57,350 nt of DNA from JAHJBR01 sp040757035 (lineage in GTDB: Archaea > Micrarchaeota > Micrarchaeia > Anstonellales > Bilamarchaeaceae). A program made the position numbers and the translations under genes. The DNA is taken from NCBI GenBank assembly GCA_040757035.1, contig JBFLYM010000004.1, forward strand, positions 1 through 57,350. The letters run 5' to 3'. A model generated the notes under the pieces. That model saw only the letters and a list, made by a program, of their open reading frames with translations. It did not search any database and was not told where the DNA came from. Positions 27,201 through 36,429 of the stretch are shown here, in pieces. Within the stretch, counting starts at the first letter, position 1, and each line of letters starts with the position of its first letter.

Positions 27201-28017
27201 AATTGATGACAGTTATTTAGGATGGTCGCTTTACAACAATACATTCGAAGCAATGAAATATTTACTGGAAAATCAAACCGAATTAATAAACAGTGGAGCA
27301 ATATCACTTTATTTCAGAACATGGTATGGTTCCAGCACAAACACCAGCACTGTTGTTACAGCGCAAAATAGTACAAATAGGTTGCCAACATCAAAAGATG
27401 AAAAATTCTGCGGAATTGAACGTGCTATGGTCAATTATTTATATCAGAATTTAATAAAAACGGTTTATAATAAAATAACCGCGGTGAATTTAAGTGATGC
27501 AAAATGCGAAGAGTGCACATCAACAGATCACTTTTTTGGTCTATGCAATCGCACATGCGAAAATGGAGTTGAATGTGAATTGTCTCCTAATATGGACGCA
27601 AATAACGCGCGCTGTCCAAGAAACACCGTGATAAACCCCTGCACGCTTTGCAACGATTCTATCTATTCAAACAGAATTATTACCTGCAATTATTCATATT
27701 CGGATGGAACAATTGACTCGCATGATTACACTTATAATGATTTCTCCACTATTAGTACATTCGATATGTATGCGGATATAATTTCCAGTCTTCCAAAACA
27801 GGACAAATGCTGTATGGCAAGCGGTGATGAAGAAGGAACGCAACAAAATTATACTTACATAAAAATAAGCGGTGAAGGAACTGCAACAAATCCAATCCGC
27901 TTTGCCGCATGGGGAAATGAAACCATTGATTGTAGCATGAACACAGATACCAGTTCATTCTGCAACATCACGCTTCCGATAAAAAATTATAAAATAAATT
28001 GTGCGGTGCAAAAATGA
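24256..28017 (+). CDS. Giant Cys-rich secreted or lipid-anchored protein
   Basis: 1253 residues. The first ~23 codons are an Asn/Met/Lys low-complexity repeat, so the real start may be the ATG at 24325 (MNMKSS), giving a signal sequence VFVCLFVLLFILSGCYAP with a lipobox-like LSGC. The rest is exported: no further membrane segment, scores of cysteines in short C-x2-C, C-x3-C and CC motifs, and many Asn-X-Ser/Thr sites. A Gly/Cys-rich run lies near residue 685 (SCGCGAAVGGLPCG). No family recognised. It is placed between the six membrane proteins and the beta-helix protein and overlaps the latter by an ATGA, so it is most likely an extracellular part of the same assembly. Confidence 0.75.
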   Translation: MNNMKDIENMNNIKNMKNTNNTIMNMKSSVFVCLFVLLFILSGCYAPNMQGPCCTINTSNPNTVKCMLTNPVDPTTSIAPSPEMCNGSIVSNGLMCNTDWCATAEPSQNETIYVKYDINGRHVLNCTGVSLSNKSEPCNNIGYCHIIFTNITNNNNTYAFYPQCSNRAELAFDTNCKTMLCGNIQYSPKQSLLPEYGKNMTYQNLKTTATQMLYAATCNFYTLDAPTMKKLKRAKDVFVNTFRIGFGNSISDFEEARLYFPLSDKFCRTAQGKDRYMNYLNVSFTASGYFDWWQYYSHEKWKTWHADNVTVNSFDPSTIINRSVALGCNTSVRNLSSHETMNYKEFPPAASSGNYFLKIFNESYIPATYIMPDTERYKYELYRNYWDKIYKTNLNDSAPTLIQNFSHFECNSSFDCVSGLCTKQDSGYERGFCTRSDGNVTNCMCYEVGSRLRPGNEVRCEAFENSNTFRPLTTNLCEIRYHEKSGSCKKKCEGFPPECTRTCSGYKPKTGCSGFFYVGDTCTYDEPYMNCTDIINAPQIVFFNQTIEGYKGYARMNEPEFQRSMLAASCGPFVKGTDYNVANYLPDYNIATNKDRWACANSEWRTKGVCTKTYKELILFKTLGKCTKDDQKPEANFLNVSNVYGWCEPCTHATMVSVNLDDYYKAYNGYYFGCYSSYPGGESCGCGAAVGGLPCGTMSNYMDSVANIRTRIDNYLKTGVMPIIWYMSNSSNLGTTWTYSGGYYTVCHRCNNAPTDAARTTIINTLKSYNPIYSADSTNKFFDNFNAWCYYNDWTSCSCHNKPCECSGPYQAKQQSSNPSGETYIGERTENKEALSFKCHACDHHAHDTFCNWGMGYHFLKNAIGNSASIVVIASSVDGKNATTIATRATQLKTENCPNCLAALYVPKMNTTRLDEIFGCTDQYNCKIRGNDAWKNIDIILYDDRINDYTGIDRNLAILEGVANKSRQLLLRYSKPSIPLISIDDSYLGWSLYNNTFEAMKYLLENQTELINSGAISLYFRTWYGSSTNTSTVVTAQNSTNRLPTSKDEKFCGIERAMVNYLYQNLIKTVYNKITAVNLSDAKCEECTSTDHFFGLCNRTCENGVECELSPNMDANNARCPRNTVINPCTLCNDSIYSNRIITCNYSYSDGTIDSHDYTYNDFSTISTFDMYADIISSLPKQDKCCMASGDEEGTQQNYTYIKISGEGTATNPIRFAAWGNETIDCSMNTDTSSFCNITLPIKNYKINCAVQK

Positions 28018-31000
28018 AAATGAGCAGGACATTGTTATCATTAAATAATGGTTTTAATAATAGCTTTTGTTCATCTGTTATGTTTACACTAATATTTATA
28101 CTAATATTTACGCTAACTTTTATATTACCGGCATGTGCTAATGCAATTACAGTTACGCAAAATCCATCTTCAGATTTATTTGTAAATCCTTCAGGAAATT
28201 TAAATTACACTCAGAATATTTTTTTTAATTGGAGTGTAAGCGAACAAGTGCAAGGAACATGCACATCTAATTGTACTTTGAATGGCGACAATTACACGTG
28301 CGTCCCATGCACGCCAGGAATATATGGCGATAGTCCATGCAATAGCAAATGCACAGTATACCCTTATCCCAATTCAAACTCATGCACTGTTTCATGCGCT
28401 TCAGGAGAAAATGTTAGTTGCAATTCCTGCACCCCACCCACTCCTGAAGATAATAATTGCAGTGCAACATGCATCAACGAAACTAATGGTGATGTATTGT
28501 GTATCGATATCTGTCATGTTTCGCCTAGTGCCTGCACAGGAAGTTGTAATCTTCCTCCTGCAGCAACATGCAATTTGTCGCTCGATAATGAAGTAAAAAA
28601 AACAATTCCTGTAACAGAAGGCACGCCATTATTTGAATCGTATTCACCAATTTCTGAATGTGTATTGCATCCATGGAATATAAATTGCTGGGATGGATTT
28701 GGGCAATCGCAAATATTCAACTCTTTTACAATTTACTCCGCTACCTCAGCGACGCCAACTTTAATCAATCAAAATATTGAAATTGAACATCAAAGAGGCG
28801 GAACGCCAATAACGTTTAATTGGAGTATGGAAGGGGGAGGATGTAAAGGTACAAATGTTAGTTGTAGTATTATAATCCCAGGCGCAAATATTGTTTCAGA
28901 ACAAACCGCATGCACGATTGGTAATTTGTGCTCTGCAACCGTTGTACTCCCAGATTCGTTCGCATGCAATTCAGATTGGTATGTGAGTTGCATTGACACT
29001 GCAGGACAAAACAGTTCAAGCGCAATTGGCAGTATAAATGTACTTATTCCGCATTGTATTAATATTCAAACCAATCAATCCCAGCCAATTTGTAAAATTT
29101 CGCAGAATTTGAATGCAAGCGGTAGCGATTGTATCTCCTTAAATAATATCAATTCACCTCAATTGGATTGCAGTGGTCATTTAATTACTGGTTTAGGAAC
29201 AGGAAGCGGAAGCAGCGGCATAAGCATACGCAATTCATCAAAAGCCGTACTTAAGAATTGCGGTGTATATTTGTTTGAAAATGGAATTGAAATATTGGAT
29301 TCTAACTCTGTTTCTATTTCAGATTGCGAAATGGCGAGTTGCTCTGCTGGACTCTATGCAAAAAATGCAGATAATATTGTCCTGGCTTCAACATCGTTTA
29401 GCGACAATACTTTGGCGGCAATTATAAAGAATTCTGATAACGTTGTTTTGGATGATGTTGATATAGGCGATAACGAAAATGGAGTTATTTTTGACCATGG
29501 CGATAACATAACAATAAATAAAATGGATGCAAAAAACACCAATTCTTCATATGCGATAAATTTTACTTCTGTAAACGTAGCGCGCGTGAGTGGTTCTGAA
29601 TTCTGGAAGAACGGTAATGCTGATGAAGAGGAAGAAAGTAATGCGAGTTCTAGCGGTGGAGGTATATTAATAGATTCATCAAATGGTGTCAGCATAGAAA
29701 ACAATGCATTTGATTCTGATACAATCTCAATAAATGTAATCGGAAGCGCTTTTAACACCACAATATCCAAAAATACTATCACCAATAGTATATCAGGAAT
29801 AGTTGCTTCTGATTCAAGCAACTCAATAACAATAAAAACAAATAATATAACAAAATGTACAACAGGACTGATGTTCGATAGCGGTTCTTCTGATGTAATG
29901 TTTTATAACAATATATTGGATAATGAACTGAATGCGGTTGTAGACACCGAATCGGTTTCTGCTTCATTAAGCGAACCGGATGAAAGCCAAACCAATATTT
30001 TAGGATGCGGTGCGTTGGGTGGAAATGCATGGTTTTCTCAAGGAAATGGTTTTTCAGAAAACTGTTCTAATTTTGATAACAATTGTTTTTGCGATGAAAA
30101 TTATTCTATTGATGAAATTGTAACAGATTTATTTCCACTCACTATAAATAAAGGTCTTGAATTTTCTGTTTTAATAAGTTCAATAGCTGGTAAACAGGCT
30201 GGTAGTTATGAACAATACATAAATAAAGAGTATGTCGCGGCAACTCCTTATATTCCTGCCCTTGTGGTTATAAACCTAATAACTTCACACGATGCTGAAT
30301 TTTTTTGCAATTCTTCACTTGGGGGCAATGTAACAATAAACACTACTTTATCCACAGAAGGCATAATAAATGTTACAAAGCCAGTTGGGTGCTATAATAT
30401 CACAGTGAAATGCGCGATCAATATTACAAATGCAAGCTCGCAAGAACATACCTTTTGCATAGACGATGTTCCTCCTGCGATCAATTTTGGAATAAGACAG
30501 AATATAAGTGGTATAATAATTAATCCGAACGATAATGAAATTTTGAATAAGCATTCGTTCAGGCTTAATATGTCTGCCGATGATTCGCTATCAACGTTTG
30601 TTGCAATGTGTATATTTGAACTGAATGATACAAACGAAATCTTTTTGCCAGAAACCAATGCTGATGGGCGGCAGTATTGCGTAAAAAAAAGAACTTTGCA
30701 AAATGGAACCTATAAGTATAGAATGTTCGCTGTTGACGCTGCGGGAAACGCCGCATCAACTGGCTATAGAACTGTGATAGTAGATGCGCCTCCTTCTAAC
30801 GCAGGCTGTTCGGAATGCGAAAACATAGGCGATTATTTCAAAAGCGGTATTTCAAGCGCTATAGATGAAACCAATAAAAAAATAGCATTAATTCTTTATA
30901 TGGAAAATTTATCAGGGCATAGAATAGCGATGCCTGGTGCACCTGTGCTTGTGTGGGTGAAAAACGCGAGCTACGAAAATTTAAGCAAAGTTGTAACCAA

Positions 31001-34000
31001 TGCGAATGGAAGCGCTTATTTTAGTTATGCCCCATGGAACAACAGTGCGATGGATTATACATTTATATATTGCTGTTTTTATGAAGATTGCGGTTTTGAC
31101 AAATGCCTGATTGGCGCAAAAGTAAGCGCAAACTATATTAAAAAATACGGTATTTATGATGTTAATAGCGTTCCTGATGCATCGCCTAATCAACCAAATA
31201 TTAATTATTCGCAAATTTATGTTCTTCCTATAAACGAAAAATTGAAAATAAATCCTAAAGTAGATAAAAATCTGCTTGAAGGCAGTGAAGCGCTTTGTGT
31301 TCCGATATTTATGCTATTTGGAATTCTTCTCGCGGCTCTTTATTATAGCGGAAGAAATCCGCTTGGATTTATAGATTTTTCTCCGTTGCGCATGAGCAGT
31401 CATATAAGATACACTCCAAGAGGCATGCAAACAGGGGTTAAGATAACTACGACTACATTAAGGACCCTTGATTCGGTACGAAAAATGGGAAAAAGAGGCG
31501 ATGATGGTAAAGAGACTAAATTCTCATTCAAAAACATTGCAAAAGCAGATAAGGTGACGTTCACGAATATCAAAGATGGAATCGGCATGATTAAAACTAT
31601 TGTTAAAGGGCATAAAAAAGAATCTTCCACCGATGGAAAAGGACCTTCCACTATACAATCATGGCGAATAGCTCTTTTCAGTGATAAAAGTGGTAAAGGA
31701 CAAACAACAGGAGGAGGAGCAGCAACAGGAACAAGCGATCAACAACCCGGTGTAATGTCTGGAGATAATATCTATAGAACAACAGGTGGAAGACAAGCAA
31801 GTGGGTTAATAGGTGTTCTTGCATTGTTTGGGTTAATGACCGGTGGAATGAAAGGAGGGGTAAAAGGAGGGGCACTAGCAAATTTCCTAGAAATAGCGAA
31901 TACGCAGTGGGATGTAATGAGTGCTGATTACCAAAGGAGATCTAAACACAAATGGCTAAGTTATGTGCCTCTTTTTGTCCTAACATACAATACAATTAAA
32001 GAGATGGTAGGTGCTGCCGCAAGGGACGTTCTTCATGTAAAGGAAAGTTGGAAAGAACGGAGTAGAAAAAATGCTTCAGAACAAAAATTACAAACAAAAG
32101 AAGTTTTAGATGCCACTCCACCTAAAGGAACTACAGATAAACCACCGAAAGAATATGTTGTTGAATTAGAGAAAGATCAATATAAAGTTCAAGTTATTAA
32201 TACAGAGGATAAAAAATCAATTAATGTAGTTTTTAAGGATGGTAAAGTAGTTATAGATCCAGAAATCGTAGATGCTGTAGTTAATAGATTGAAGGCAAAC
32301 GATAATAGAGCATATGTAGCGTATCAACAAGAACTTGAAGCTGCAAAAGCAGCACCGAAAACAAAAACAGTGGAAACAATTGTACAAGTTTCTGAAAAAA
32401 AATATTCCAGTGCTCCACAAACTTTTGAAGTAGCAAAAGTTTCGTATGGAGGATGGAAAGAACACGAAGTTTTGGAAAAAGGAGACAAAGATAGCAAGGA
32501 TTCTCATAAAATAAAAGAGCTTCAAATGTTGCTTAATTGGATGATTGACAACAAGATAATTGAGGGCAAAAAAATATCACAAAATGAAATGGGCACATTC
32601 GGAGCAAAAACAGAAGCGCTTGTAAAAGCAGCGCAAATTGCTGGAGAAAAATTTGTTGATAAAAATGGTATGATATCTGGCAGCAATATAAAATATGATG
32701 CTCCGAGAGATGGCAAAGTCGGAATAGAATTTATGTCTATGTGCAAAGCAATTACCAATGAAACACATACTATAGAAAAAACAATCAAAAAAGAAGAATC
32801 AATTAGTCCTCCTCCTATTAAAGAAGATACCCCTCGTACATTCGGAGAAACCAATTTCTACGGAACTAAAATTGAAGAAAAACAAGATATATCAATAGGC
32901 GACCATAAAGGTGTGTCGCAAATGAGAATAAATGCGGGGATAGAGAAATCAATAGAAAAGCTTCCAGAATGGTTAAAAAAGAGAGCTATGGATATGCAAA
33001 GCCTTTATGAACAAAGTACAATTGGAGGTACAGGAGGAGATGTTGCGAAAGGATTTGCAGGAGCAGTTGGCGAATCTCTTGAAGCTTTTGGACTTGGCAT
33101 AATTAATGATATGATAAAACATAAAATGACGCCTGATCAAGCACAGGAAAAAATAGATATACTTTTAAAGCGAGATAATGAAGGAAAAACGCATTTAGAG
33201 AAGCTTATGGTGGCACCTAATCCAGATGTTCATCTTAAAACTATACTCGGAGGCGATGGAAAACCGGTATTCAAAAGCGTTGGTGAATTTTATCAAGCGG
33301 TATCGATAACAAACGAAGAATACTACAAGAAGACAGAATCTTGTATTGCCGCTATGATGGGAAAGCTTAAGGACCAATCAAGTCAGAATGAAACATATAA
33401 TGAGATTAAAAAAATTTATGACTTAGAAAAAACCGATCCAAATTTATATTCAGTGCGGAAGAATGAGTATGAAAACAAGTATGAATATGATGAAATGGGA
33501 AATATACAACGCCGCAGCCGCAATATGTTTAAAGATATTAGAGGGCTTATGCCTGATAAAGATGAGACTTCTAAGGAATTTGACGCCGTCTATGAAAAAC
33601 AAAAACAACTCGGTCATCTTGAGAAGAGTTTTAATGCTTATATTGCTAATGAAATGATATATTTAGATGCTAATTACACAATAGAAAAAACCAAGAAGGA
33701 ATTGGAGAACCTCCAGGCCTCCACCAACTCAGATGAATTTAATAAAAAAGTAGAAGAAATAACCAAAAATGCAAAAAGGGTAGTTTTAATTCAAGATGAA
33801 GATCCAATTCTTACAGAAGCCAAAAAAGAATTTATTACTATGCGAGATAGTCCACCTAAATCCGATAAAGAGCATCTACAAAAACTCGCCATGTTAAAAA
33901 ATCCTGAAGTATATCTTAATTATAAACAAAGTAGCTTTGTTCTTAGTGGAGTTAACCAGTTGCGCGAAGAGATGAGAAATGCAGCAGATATTTTTAATAA

Positions 34001-34007
34001 AAAATGA
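28014..34007 (+). CDS. ~1997-residue single-pass protein: Cys-rich and beta-helix ectodomain, large cytoplasmic part
   Basis: The start is the ATG at 28014, overlapping the previous stop (ATGA); an in-frame TTG at 27999 is less likely. Order: signal (about 20-45), Cys-rich region (50-190, CxxxC/CxxC spacing), parallel beta-helix repeats (about 375-640, NosD/PbH1-like, as in NGIEILDSNSVSISDCEM), Ig-like module (about 815-925, ending AVDAAGNAAS), a further beta domain, one membrane segment near 1092-1115 (CVPIFMLFGILLAALYY), then ~880 charged, mostly helical residues with a Gly/Thr-rich linker and a peptidoglycan-binding-like LQMLLNWM...FGAKTEALV unit near 1500. I infer a trans-envelope scaffold linking a surface adhesin-like head to cytoplasmic partners. 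Confidence 0.78.
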   Translation: MKMSRTLLSLNNGFNNSFCSSVMFTLIFILIFTLTFILPACANAITVTQNPSSDLFVNPSGNLNYTQNIFFNWSVSEQVQGTCTSNCTLNGDNYTCVPCTPGIYGDSPCNSKCTVYPYPNSNSCTVSCASGENVSCNSCTPPTPEDNNCSATCINETNGDVLCIDICHVSPSACTGSCNLPPAATCNLSLDNEVKKTIPVTEGTPLFESYSPISECVLHPWNINCWDGFGQSQIFNSFTIYSATSATPTLINQNIEIEHQRGGTPITFNWSMEGGGCKGTNVSCSIIIPGANIVSEQTACTIGNLCSATVVLPDSFACNSDWYVSCIDTAGQNSSSAIGSINVLIPHCINIQTNQSQPICKISQNLNASGSDCISLNNINSPQLDCSGHLITGLGTGSGSSGISIRNSSKAVLKNCGVYLFENGIEILDSNSVSISDCEMASCSAGLYAKNADNIVLASTSFSDNTLAAIIKNSDNVVLDDVDIGDNENGVIFDHGDNITINKMDAKNTNSSYAINFTSVNVARVSGSEFWKNGNADEEEESNASSSGGGILIDSSNGVSIENNAFDSDTISINVIGSAFNTTISKNTITNSISGIVASDSSNSITIKTNNITKCTTGLMFDSGSSDVMFYNNILDNELNAVVDTESVSASLSEPDESQTNILGCGALGGNAWFSQGNGFSENCSNFDNNCFCDENYSIDEIVTDLFPLTINKGLEFSVLISSIAGKQAGSYEQYINKEYVAATPYIPALVVINLITSHDAEFFCNSSLGGNVTINTTLSTEGIINVTKPVGCYNITVKCAINITNASSQEHTFCIDDVPPAINFGIRQNISGIIINPNDNEILNKHSFRLNMSADDSLSTFVAMCIFELNDTNEIFLPETNADGRQYCVKKRTLQNGTYKYRMFAVDAAGNAASTGYRTVIVDAPPSNAGCSECENIGDYFKSGISSAIDETNKKIALILYMENLSGHRIAMPGAPVLVWVKNASYENLSKVVTNANGSAYFSYAPWNNSAMDYTFIYCCFYEDCGFDKCLIGAKVSANYIKKYGIYDVNSVPDASPNQPNINYSQIYVLPINEKLKINPKVDKNLLEGSEALCVPIFMLFGILLAALYYSGRNPLGFIDFSPLRMSSHIRYTPRGMQTGVKITTTTLRTLDSVRKMGKRGDDGKETKFSFKNIAKADKVTFTNIKDGIGMIKTIVKGHKKESSTDGKGPSTIQSWRIALFSDKSGKGQTTGGGAATGTSDQQPGVMSGDNIYRTTGGRQASGLIGVLALFGLMTGGMKGGVKGGALANFLEIANTQWDVMSADYQRRSKHKWLSYVPLFVLTYNTIKEMVGAAARDVLHVKESWKERSRKNASEQKLQTKEVLDATPPKGTTDKPPKEYVVELEKDQYKVQVINTEDKKSINVVFKDGKVVIDPEIVDAVVNRLKANDNRAYVAYQQELEAAKAAPKTKTVETIVQVSEKKYSSAPQTFEVAKVSYGGWKEHEVLEKGDKDSKDSHKIKELQMLLNWMIDNKIIEGKKISQNEMGTFGAKTEALVKAAQIAGEKFVDKNGMISGSNIKYDAPRDGKVGIEFMSMCKAITNETHTIEKTIKKEESISPPPIKEDTPRTFGETNFYGTKIEEKQDISIGDHKGVSQMRINAGIEKSIEKLPEWLKKRAMDMQSLYEQSTIGGTGGDVAKGFAGAVGESLEAFGLGIINDMIKHKMTPDQAQEKIDILLKRDNEGKTHLEKLMVAPNPDVHLKTILGGDGKPVFKSVGEFYQAVSITNEEYYKKTESCIAAMMGKLKDQSSQNETYNEIKKIYDLEKTDPNLYSVRKNEYENKYEYDEMGNIQRRSRNMFKDIRGLMPDKDETSKEFDAVYEKQKQLGHLEKSFNAYIANEMIYLDANYTIEKTKKELENLQASTNSDEFNKKVEEITKNAKRVVLIQDEDPILTEAKKEFITMRDSPPKSDKEHLQKLAMLKNPEVYLNYKQSSFVLSGVNQLREEMRNAADIFNKK

Positions 34008-34031
34008 ATAAAAATTTCTAAAAATGATATC

Positions 34032-34358
34032 ATGGGGCTTTTGAAACTTCTTTTTGAAAAATTTGGCAGTACACCTAAAGGACAGAAAGCAAAATGTCCG
34101 AACTGCGGAGCAGAAGTTACACTTAAAATGGAAAGATGCCAAAAATGCGGCGTGCATATTAAATCAATGTTCAAAAAAACCTGTCCGAAATGCAAAGAAC
34201 TTAATGATTTGGATGTTGAAAAATGCCAAAAATGTAAATATGATTTTGCAATAGAACTTGCGCAAGCGAAAAAAACAGTTTATATATGTCCGATATGCGG
34301 ATATAAAGCAGATTATTATATGCTTAAATGTCCTTCGTGTAATGCGAGGTTTGTATAA
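34032..34358 (+). CDS. Triple zinc-ribbon protein
   Basis: 108 residues with six C-x2-C knuckles (CPNC, CQKC, CPKC, CQKC, CPIC, CPSC), enough for three zinc ribbons, and no membrane segment. It starts 24 nt after the giant protein and may be the last gene of that operon. Zinc-ribbon proteins of this kind often bind nucleic acid or act as adaptors. The specific role is unknown. Confidence 0.7.
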   Translation: MGLLKLLFEKFGSTPKGQKAKCPNCGAEVTLKMERCQKCGVHIKSMFKKTCPKCKELNDLDVEKCQKCKYDFAIELAQAKKTVYICPICGYKADYYMLKCPSCNARFV

Positions 34359-34395
34359 ATTTATAAACTCTTACTAGGATATACTCAATCAACTA

Positions 34396-34472
34396 ATCAT
34401 TTTAAGGAAGCTACGGCCTTTAGGCCGTGAAGGTTTATGCGTATATGCGATCCACGTTTTTTTAGTGGATCA
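34396..34472 (+). repeat. 77-bp double-hairpin repeat, copy 1 (IS200/IS605-like right end)
   Basis: Identical by eye to 44749-44825. It holds hairpin 1, acggcctttaggccgt, and hairpin 2, gatccac...gtggatc with a T7-containing loop. Such a ggaagctacggcctttaggccgt hairpin resembles the right end of IS200/IS605 elements, which in TnpB-bearing elements overlaps the guide-RNA (omega RNA) scaffold. No transposase gene is present. It lies just before the acylphosphatase gene, so it could now act in that promoter region. Confidence 0.5.
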
Positions 34473-34502
34473 ATATAGAATAATTAGTATTGGTGTTGAT
34501 GA

Positions 34503-35060
34503 ATGAAACGGTTGAAAATAATTGCTCATGGTCGTGTTCAGAGAGTTGGGTACAGAGACGCAGTTGCCGAACTAGCTAGAAAGATCGGAATAAAAGGAAG
34601 TGTAAGAAATCTGGAAGATGAGGTCTCTGTTGAAATCGTGGCAGAGGGGGAAGAGAAACATCTTAATGAATTTTTAAAGCAAATCAACATACAGAGCTAT
34701 ACTATTGCGGTTGAAAAAATAGATGTTCATGAAGAAAAAGTAACTGGCGAATTTAAGCATTTTAAAATACTAAGAGGAGAAGCGAACAACGAATTAGGAG
34801 AAAGAATTGACGTCGCAGGTAATTTGCTTTATAGAATGGTGGAAAAACAGGACAAAATGCTGGAAAAACAAGATCAAACTATTGGAAAATTGGACGAAAT
34901 GCTTGGAAAGCAGGACCAAACTATTGGAAAATTGGATGCATTTCACAAAGACACGGTAAACAGATTCGACGTAATGGAGCAAAAATACGGAAAGATTTCA
35001 GTTGTTCTGGAAAGAATTTCAACTGCATTAGAAGTGTTGGCAGGAATTAGATCCAAATAG
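34503..35060 (+). CDS. Acylphosphatase domain fused to a coiled coil
   Basis: 185 residues. Residues 1-90 are an acylphosphatase fold: HGRVQRVGYRDAV carries the catalytic Arg in the phosphate loop (GRVQRVGYR), and GSVRNLEDEVSVEIVAEG carries the catalytic Asn. Residues ~105-165 form a coiled coil with a 14-residue repeat (EKQDQTIGKLDEML / GKQDQTIGKLDAF) that is also a DNA repeat. Similar fusions are known in other archaea. It would hydrolyse acyl phosphates, while the coil suggests oligomerisation or docking. The start follows the 77-bp hairpin repeat directly. Confidence 0.85.
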   Translation: MKRLKIIAHGRVQRVGYRDAVAELARKIGIKGSVRNLEDEVSVEIVAEGEEKHLNEFLKQINIQSYTIAVEKIDVHEEKVTGEFKHFKILRGEANNELGERIDVAGNLLYRMVEKQDKMLEKQDQTIGKLDEMLGKQDQTIGKLDAFHKDTVNRFDVMEQKYGKISVVLERISTALEVLAGIRSK

Positions 35061-35103
35061 CTCTTGGTCTTTGATAAAAAGAAAAAGGAGGGATTTTATA
35101 AAA

Positions 35104-36429
35104 ATGATTGGCAAAATTTTGGAGCAGATAAAAAAAGACAATGTGAAGTTTGTAAGCCTGCAATTCACAGATATTTTTGGGATTGTGAAGAGTGTTGTTA
35201 TAACTTCAAACCATTTAGAGGAAGCGCTTGAAAAAGGGAAGTGGTTTGACGGTTCATCTATAGAGGGTTTCGCAAGGATATACGAAAGCGACATGTTCCT
35301 TAAACCAGATGTTGATACTTATGCGGTTATTCCATGGTTGAACTCGCAAGATGGAAACACCGCTAGATTTATTTGTGAGGTATATACTGCAAATGGACAA
35401 ATATTTGAAGACGATCCGCGTTATATCTTAAAAAAAGTAATGGCTGAAGCCGAAAAGATGGGATATAACTATTATACTGGACCAGAACTTGAATTTTTCT
35501 TGTTTAAAAAAGAGAATGGATTGTTTAAACCGCTCCCGCATGACAGGGGAGGATATTTTGATCTGAACATGGATCTTGCGTATGAAATAAGAAGAGATAT
35601 CAGTATCGCGCTTCAAAAATTCGGAATAGATGTAGAAACCTCGCATCACGAAGTCGCAATAGGACAGCACGAAATAGATATAAAATATGGGAACGCGCTC
35701 AAGACAGCGGACAATGTAATGACAATGAAATTTGTAATTAAAGCAGTAGCTGAAAAATATGGATTGCTCGCAACGTTTATGCCGAAACCTATTGCCGGAA
35801 TAAACGGATCTGGAATGCATGTTCATCAAAGTCTTTTTAAAAAGGATGTAAACGCGTTTTTTGATGCGAACGAAAAATATCGGATATCAAAAATTGCAAA
35901 AAGCTTTATCGCCGGGCAATTAAATCATGTAAAGGCGATGTGCTTTGTTACATCGCCAACAGTAAATTCCTACAAACGGCTCACCCCAGGATACGAAGCT
36001 CCGGTTTATATAAGCTGGGCGCGCGAAAATCGGTCCGCACTTATGCGCGTCCCAGCATTTCAATCCGAAAGACCAAACGCTGCAAGAGTGGAATTGCGCT
36101 GCCCTGACCCATCTTCAAATATTTATCTCGCGTTCGCGGTGATGCTAAAAGCGGGATTAGACGGAATAAAAAATAATGCGCAGCCGCCAGAACCAATAGA
36201 AGAGAGTCTTTATGAATTTGACGACGAAAAACTGAAAAAATTAAATATAGCGCAGCTTCCTTCTTCTCTGCTGGAAGCGCTACACGAATTTGAAAATGAT
36301 GAAGTGATAAGAAGCGCATTTGGAGCATATTTGTGCAAAAAATATATCGAAGCGAAAAACAACGAATGGAACGAATTCAAACTGCATGTAAGCGAATGGG
36401 AAATAAACAGATATGCGGAGATATATTAA
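35104..36429 (+). CDS. glnA: Glutamine synthetase, type I
   Basis: 441 residues from the ATG at 35104, which has the ribosome-binding site aggaggga ~12 nt upstream; a longer frame from 35071 is not supported. Class I motifs: FDGSSIEGF near 50, GPELEFFLF near 125, GSGMHVHQSLF near 245, and NSYKRLTPGYEAPVYISWARENR near 300 (substrate Arg). The length is that of the GSI-alpha class, without the adenylylation-loop insertion. It makes glutamine from glutamate, ammonia and ATP, and works alongside the glutamate dehydrogenase at 46439-47548. Confidence 0.95.
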   Translation: MIGKILEQIKKDNVKFVSLQFTDIFGIVKSVVITSNHLEEALEKGKWFDGSSIEGFARIYESDMFLKPDVDTYAVIPWLNSQDGNTARFICEVYTANGQIFEDDPRYILKKVMAEAEKMGYNYYTGPELEFFLFKKENGLFKPLPHDRGGYFDLNMDLAYEIRRDISIALQKFGIDVETSHHEVAIGQHEIDIKYGNALKTADNVMTMKFVIKAVAEKYGLLATFMPKPIAGINGSGMHVHQSLFKKDVNAFFDANEKYRISKIAKSFIAGQLNHVKAMCFVTSPTVNSYKRLTPGYEAPVYISWARENRSALMRVPAFQSERPNAARVELRCPDPSSNIYLAFAVMLKAGLDGIKNNAQPPEPIEESLYEFDDEKLKKLNIAQLPSSLLEALHEFENDEVIRSAFGAYLCKKYIEAKNNEWNEFKLHVSEWEINRYAEIY

